Assembly (NCBI GenBank): GCA_018500105.2
Contig: JAHBAL020000398.1
Span: forward strand, 1-32,740
DNA from: Anaerolineae bacterium
GTDB lineage: Bacteria > Chloroflexota > Anaerolineae > J036 > Brachytrichaceae
Direction: 5' to 3'
DNA length: 32,740 nt
Numbering within the stretch: the first letter of the stretch is position 1; each line of letters starts with the position of its first letter. Shown in pieces: positions 31,469 to 32,740 of the stretch. The translations under genes and the position numbers were made by a program. Under the pieces are notes generated by a model. It ran no database searches. It was not told where the DNA came from and saw only the letters and a list, made by a program, of their open reading frames with translations.

Positions 31469-32740
31469 CTATTTTGCTTCGTCGAGCAGTTTTTGCACAG
31501 CCTTGTCTACTTCGGGCAACACATCCGTTGCCTTGGCGCTACCAGCGATCAGCTTGTCCCAAGCCAATGGCTTCACGACTTGAGTCCAGATCTTGCTGCG
31601 TGGCACGAGGCCGACCACGTCGAGCTGACCCGCCTTGAACGCATCAATAAACACCTTGCCATTCTTCAATCCGAAGTTCTTTTCGACAGTGGGCAACCAC
31701 CAATCTTGAATGAGCGCAAACGTGTTTGGCATACGGCCTGTGGTTTCAGAATAAACCTTATCGCCTTCAGGTTGGGCACAGAAGTTCATGAAATCCCATG
31801 CTGCGGCTTCGTTCTTGCCCTTCATCAAGGCAAACCCTTCGGCCCATGCGCGGTGAGGTCGGCTGCCATCGGCTTGCTTGGGCATGAGCACCACATCAAA
31901 TGGCACGCTCTTGCCTTCGTCTTGCAACTTCTTCGACATCATGCTGGGTAACCACCAAGGACCCTCATACTTCATCGCCACGTTGCCGGTGGTAATTTGG
32001 TTTGCACCGTTGGCGCTATCGGCGGCGGTGGGGGCGATCTTGTCGGCGTTATACCAATCGCTGGCAATTTTTTGCACCACTGCGGCAATTTCGGGTTGGT
32101 TGAATTGCGATTTCTTGGGATCAACAATGTTGTCAAACTCGGTTTTACCCGTACCGCGAATCCAGTGAATGTCGCGGAACCAGCCACCATTGGCTTGAAT
32201 GCCAAAGCGCTTTTCAGCGCCAGTCTTGGTGTTGGTCAGCTTCTTGGCCATCTCAGTAAACTCGTCGAAGGTCCAATCATTGGTCGGATACTTCATATTG
32301 GCTTCGTCGAAGTTCTTCTTGGCATAGAACATAACCATGCTGGCGAGTTGCAGCGGGGCCATATAGAGCTTGTCCTTGTAAGAGGTGCTCAATTTCACGC
32401 CAGCGGCATCGGGGAAAGCATCGAGTTTGTCACGCTTAACCAAATCACCAATTTCAGCCAATACACCTTTGGCGGCGTAAGTCTGCCATTCCCAGCCTTG
32501 GAATGACGCAATGTCGGGGGTAGCGCCACCGGCGATGCTGGTTTGCAGCTTGGTGTAGAAGTTGTTGCCCGGATCGGCCACGGGTGTGACTTCAACGGTA
32601 ACATCTGGCTTCTTGGCTTTATACAGTTGCACCAACTTCTCCCATGCTGGGACATCAGCGCCATCACCCCATGCCAAAAAGGCAACTTTGGGGCCAGCTT
32701 TGGCTGGCTCGGCTGGCTTGGCGGGGGCAGTGGTTGCGGC
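31469..32740 (-). CDS. extracellular sugar-binding protein of an ABC importer (5' end outside window)
   Basis: At least 423 residues of a family 1 solute-binding protein; the frame stays open to the window edge, so the signal peptide is missing. The visible start is a low-complexity Ala/Pro/Lys linker (PAKPAEPAKAG), as follows a lipoprotein Cys. Next come KVAFLAWGDGADVPAWEKL, then VEVTPVADPGNNFYTKLQT and GGATPDIASF, the usual first lobe. NQITTGNVAMKYEGPWWLP and HRAWAEGFALMKGKNEAAAW are typical of the second lobe. It delivers a carbohydrate to the two permeases downstream. Aromatic residues such as the Trp pair in GPWW may stack on sugar. Confidence 0.93.
   Translation of the reverse strand, partial: AATTAPAKPAEPAKAGPKVAFLAWGDGADVPAWEKLVQLYKAKKPDVTVEVTPVADPGNNFYTKLQTSIAGGATPDIASFQGWEWQTYAAKGVLAEIGDLVKRDKLDAFPDAAGVKLSTSYKDKLYMAPLQLASMVMFYAKKNFDEANMKYPTNDWTFDEFTEMAKKLTNTKTGAEKRFGIQANGGWFRDIHWIRGTGKTEFDNIVDPKKSQFNQPEIAAVVQKIASDWYNADKIAPTAADSANGANQITTGNVAMKYEGPWWLPSMMSKKLQDEGKSVPFDVVLMPKQADGSRPHRAWAEGFALMKGKNEAAAWDFMNFCAQPEGDKVYSETTGRMPNTFALIQDWWLPTVEKNFGLKNGKVFIDAFKAGQLDVVGLVPRSKIWTQVVKPLAWDKLIAGSAKATDVLPEVDKAVQKLLDEAK

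Overview
The window looks like a moderately GC-rich bacterial chromosome segment, most likely from the Chloroflexota. That placement is an inference from style: Thr/Pro-rich linkers next to SH3 domains, many dispersed inverted intergenic repeats, a long RecJ, and start codons that mostly lack a Shine-Dalgarno. No rRNA, tRNA or other phylogenetic marker is present to settle it. Most genes are chromosomal metabolic or housekeeping genes. More AT-rich patches (about 4630-6130, 8700-10570, 21140-21700, 22620-23230) carry the less familiar genes and may have been acquired.

Layout. 1-2862: a small secreted repeat protein, a perfect 38-nt palindromic terminator, and a lone molybdopterin-binding xanthine dehydrogenase-type subunit on the minus strand. 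2863-4632: a nested intergenic repeat and an S10 serine carboxypeptidase. 4633-6128: an AT-rich islet with an operator-like palindrome on a promoter, a candidate structured leader or small RNA ending in a perfect terminator, a secreted unknown protein, and a TIMP/NTR-like exported protein ending in an LPNTG sorting-type signal. 6104-11561 (minus strand): a nuclease-like/winged-helix unknown, oligoendopeptidase F, an AlbA_2/Schlafen-type ATPase regulator, an esterase and a DUF971 protein. 11611-15419 (plus strand): prolyl-tRNA synthetase, an SGNH hydrolase, a membrane protein and a class-I-glutamine-amidotransferase-like C26 hydrolase. 15503-18287 (minus strand): RecJ and a biotin carrier protein. 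18348-21132 (plus strand): an SH3 membrane protein, RsmI and a PLP aminotransferase. 21133-23081: a MITE-like repeat, a TfoX-N-like protein, a PD-(D/E)XK-like nuclease and a second copy of the small secreted repeat protein. 23228-26149: MoeA, an EamA transporter and a DinB-fold protein. 26321-27971: an ATP-grasp ligase divergent from a small membrane protein. 28075-32740 (minus strand): a carbohydrate ABC importer (binding protein and two permeases, no ATPase in the window), an unknown 136-aa protein and a GDP-L-fucose-synthase-like enzyme.

Three patterns run across the window. (1) About half of the genes that begin a transcription unit have a TANNNT-type -10 box ending 6-8 nt before the ATG and no Shine-Dalgarno, which predicts leaderless mRNAs. 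(2) Five intergenic gaps hold fold-back arrays of 7- or 8-nt repeats, each with its own unit sequence. (3) Two unlinked genes, 22 kb apart, encode short exported proteins built on the same N-V-[VL]-S-[SP]-A-[TNSD]-E-P repeat. The third, the LPxTG-bearing TIMP-like protein and the structured leader at 4760-4965 are the best candidates here for undescribed biology.
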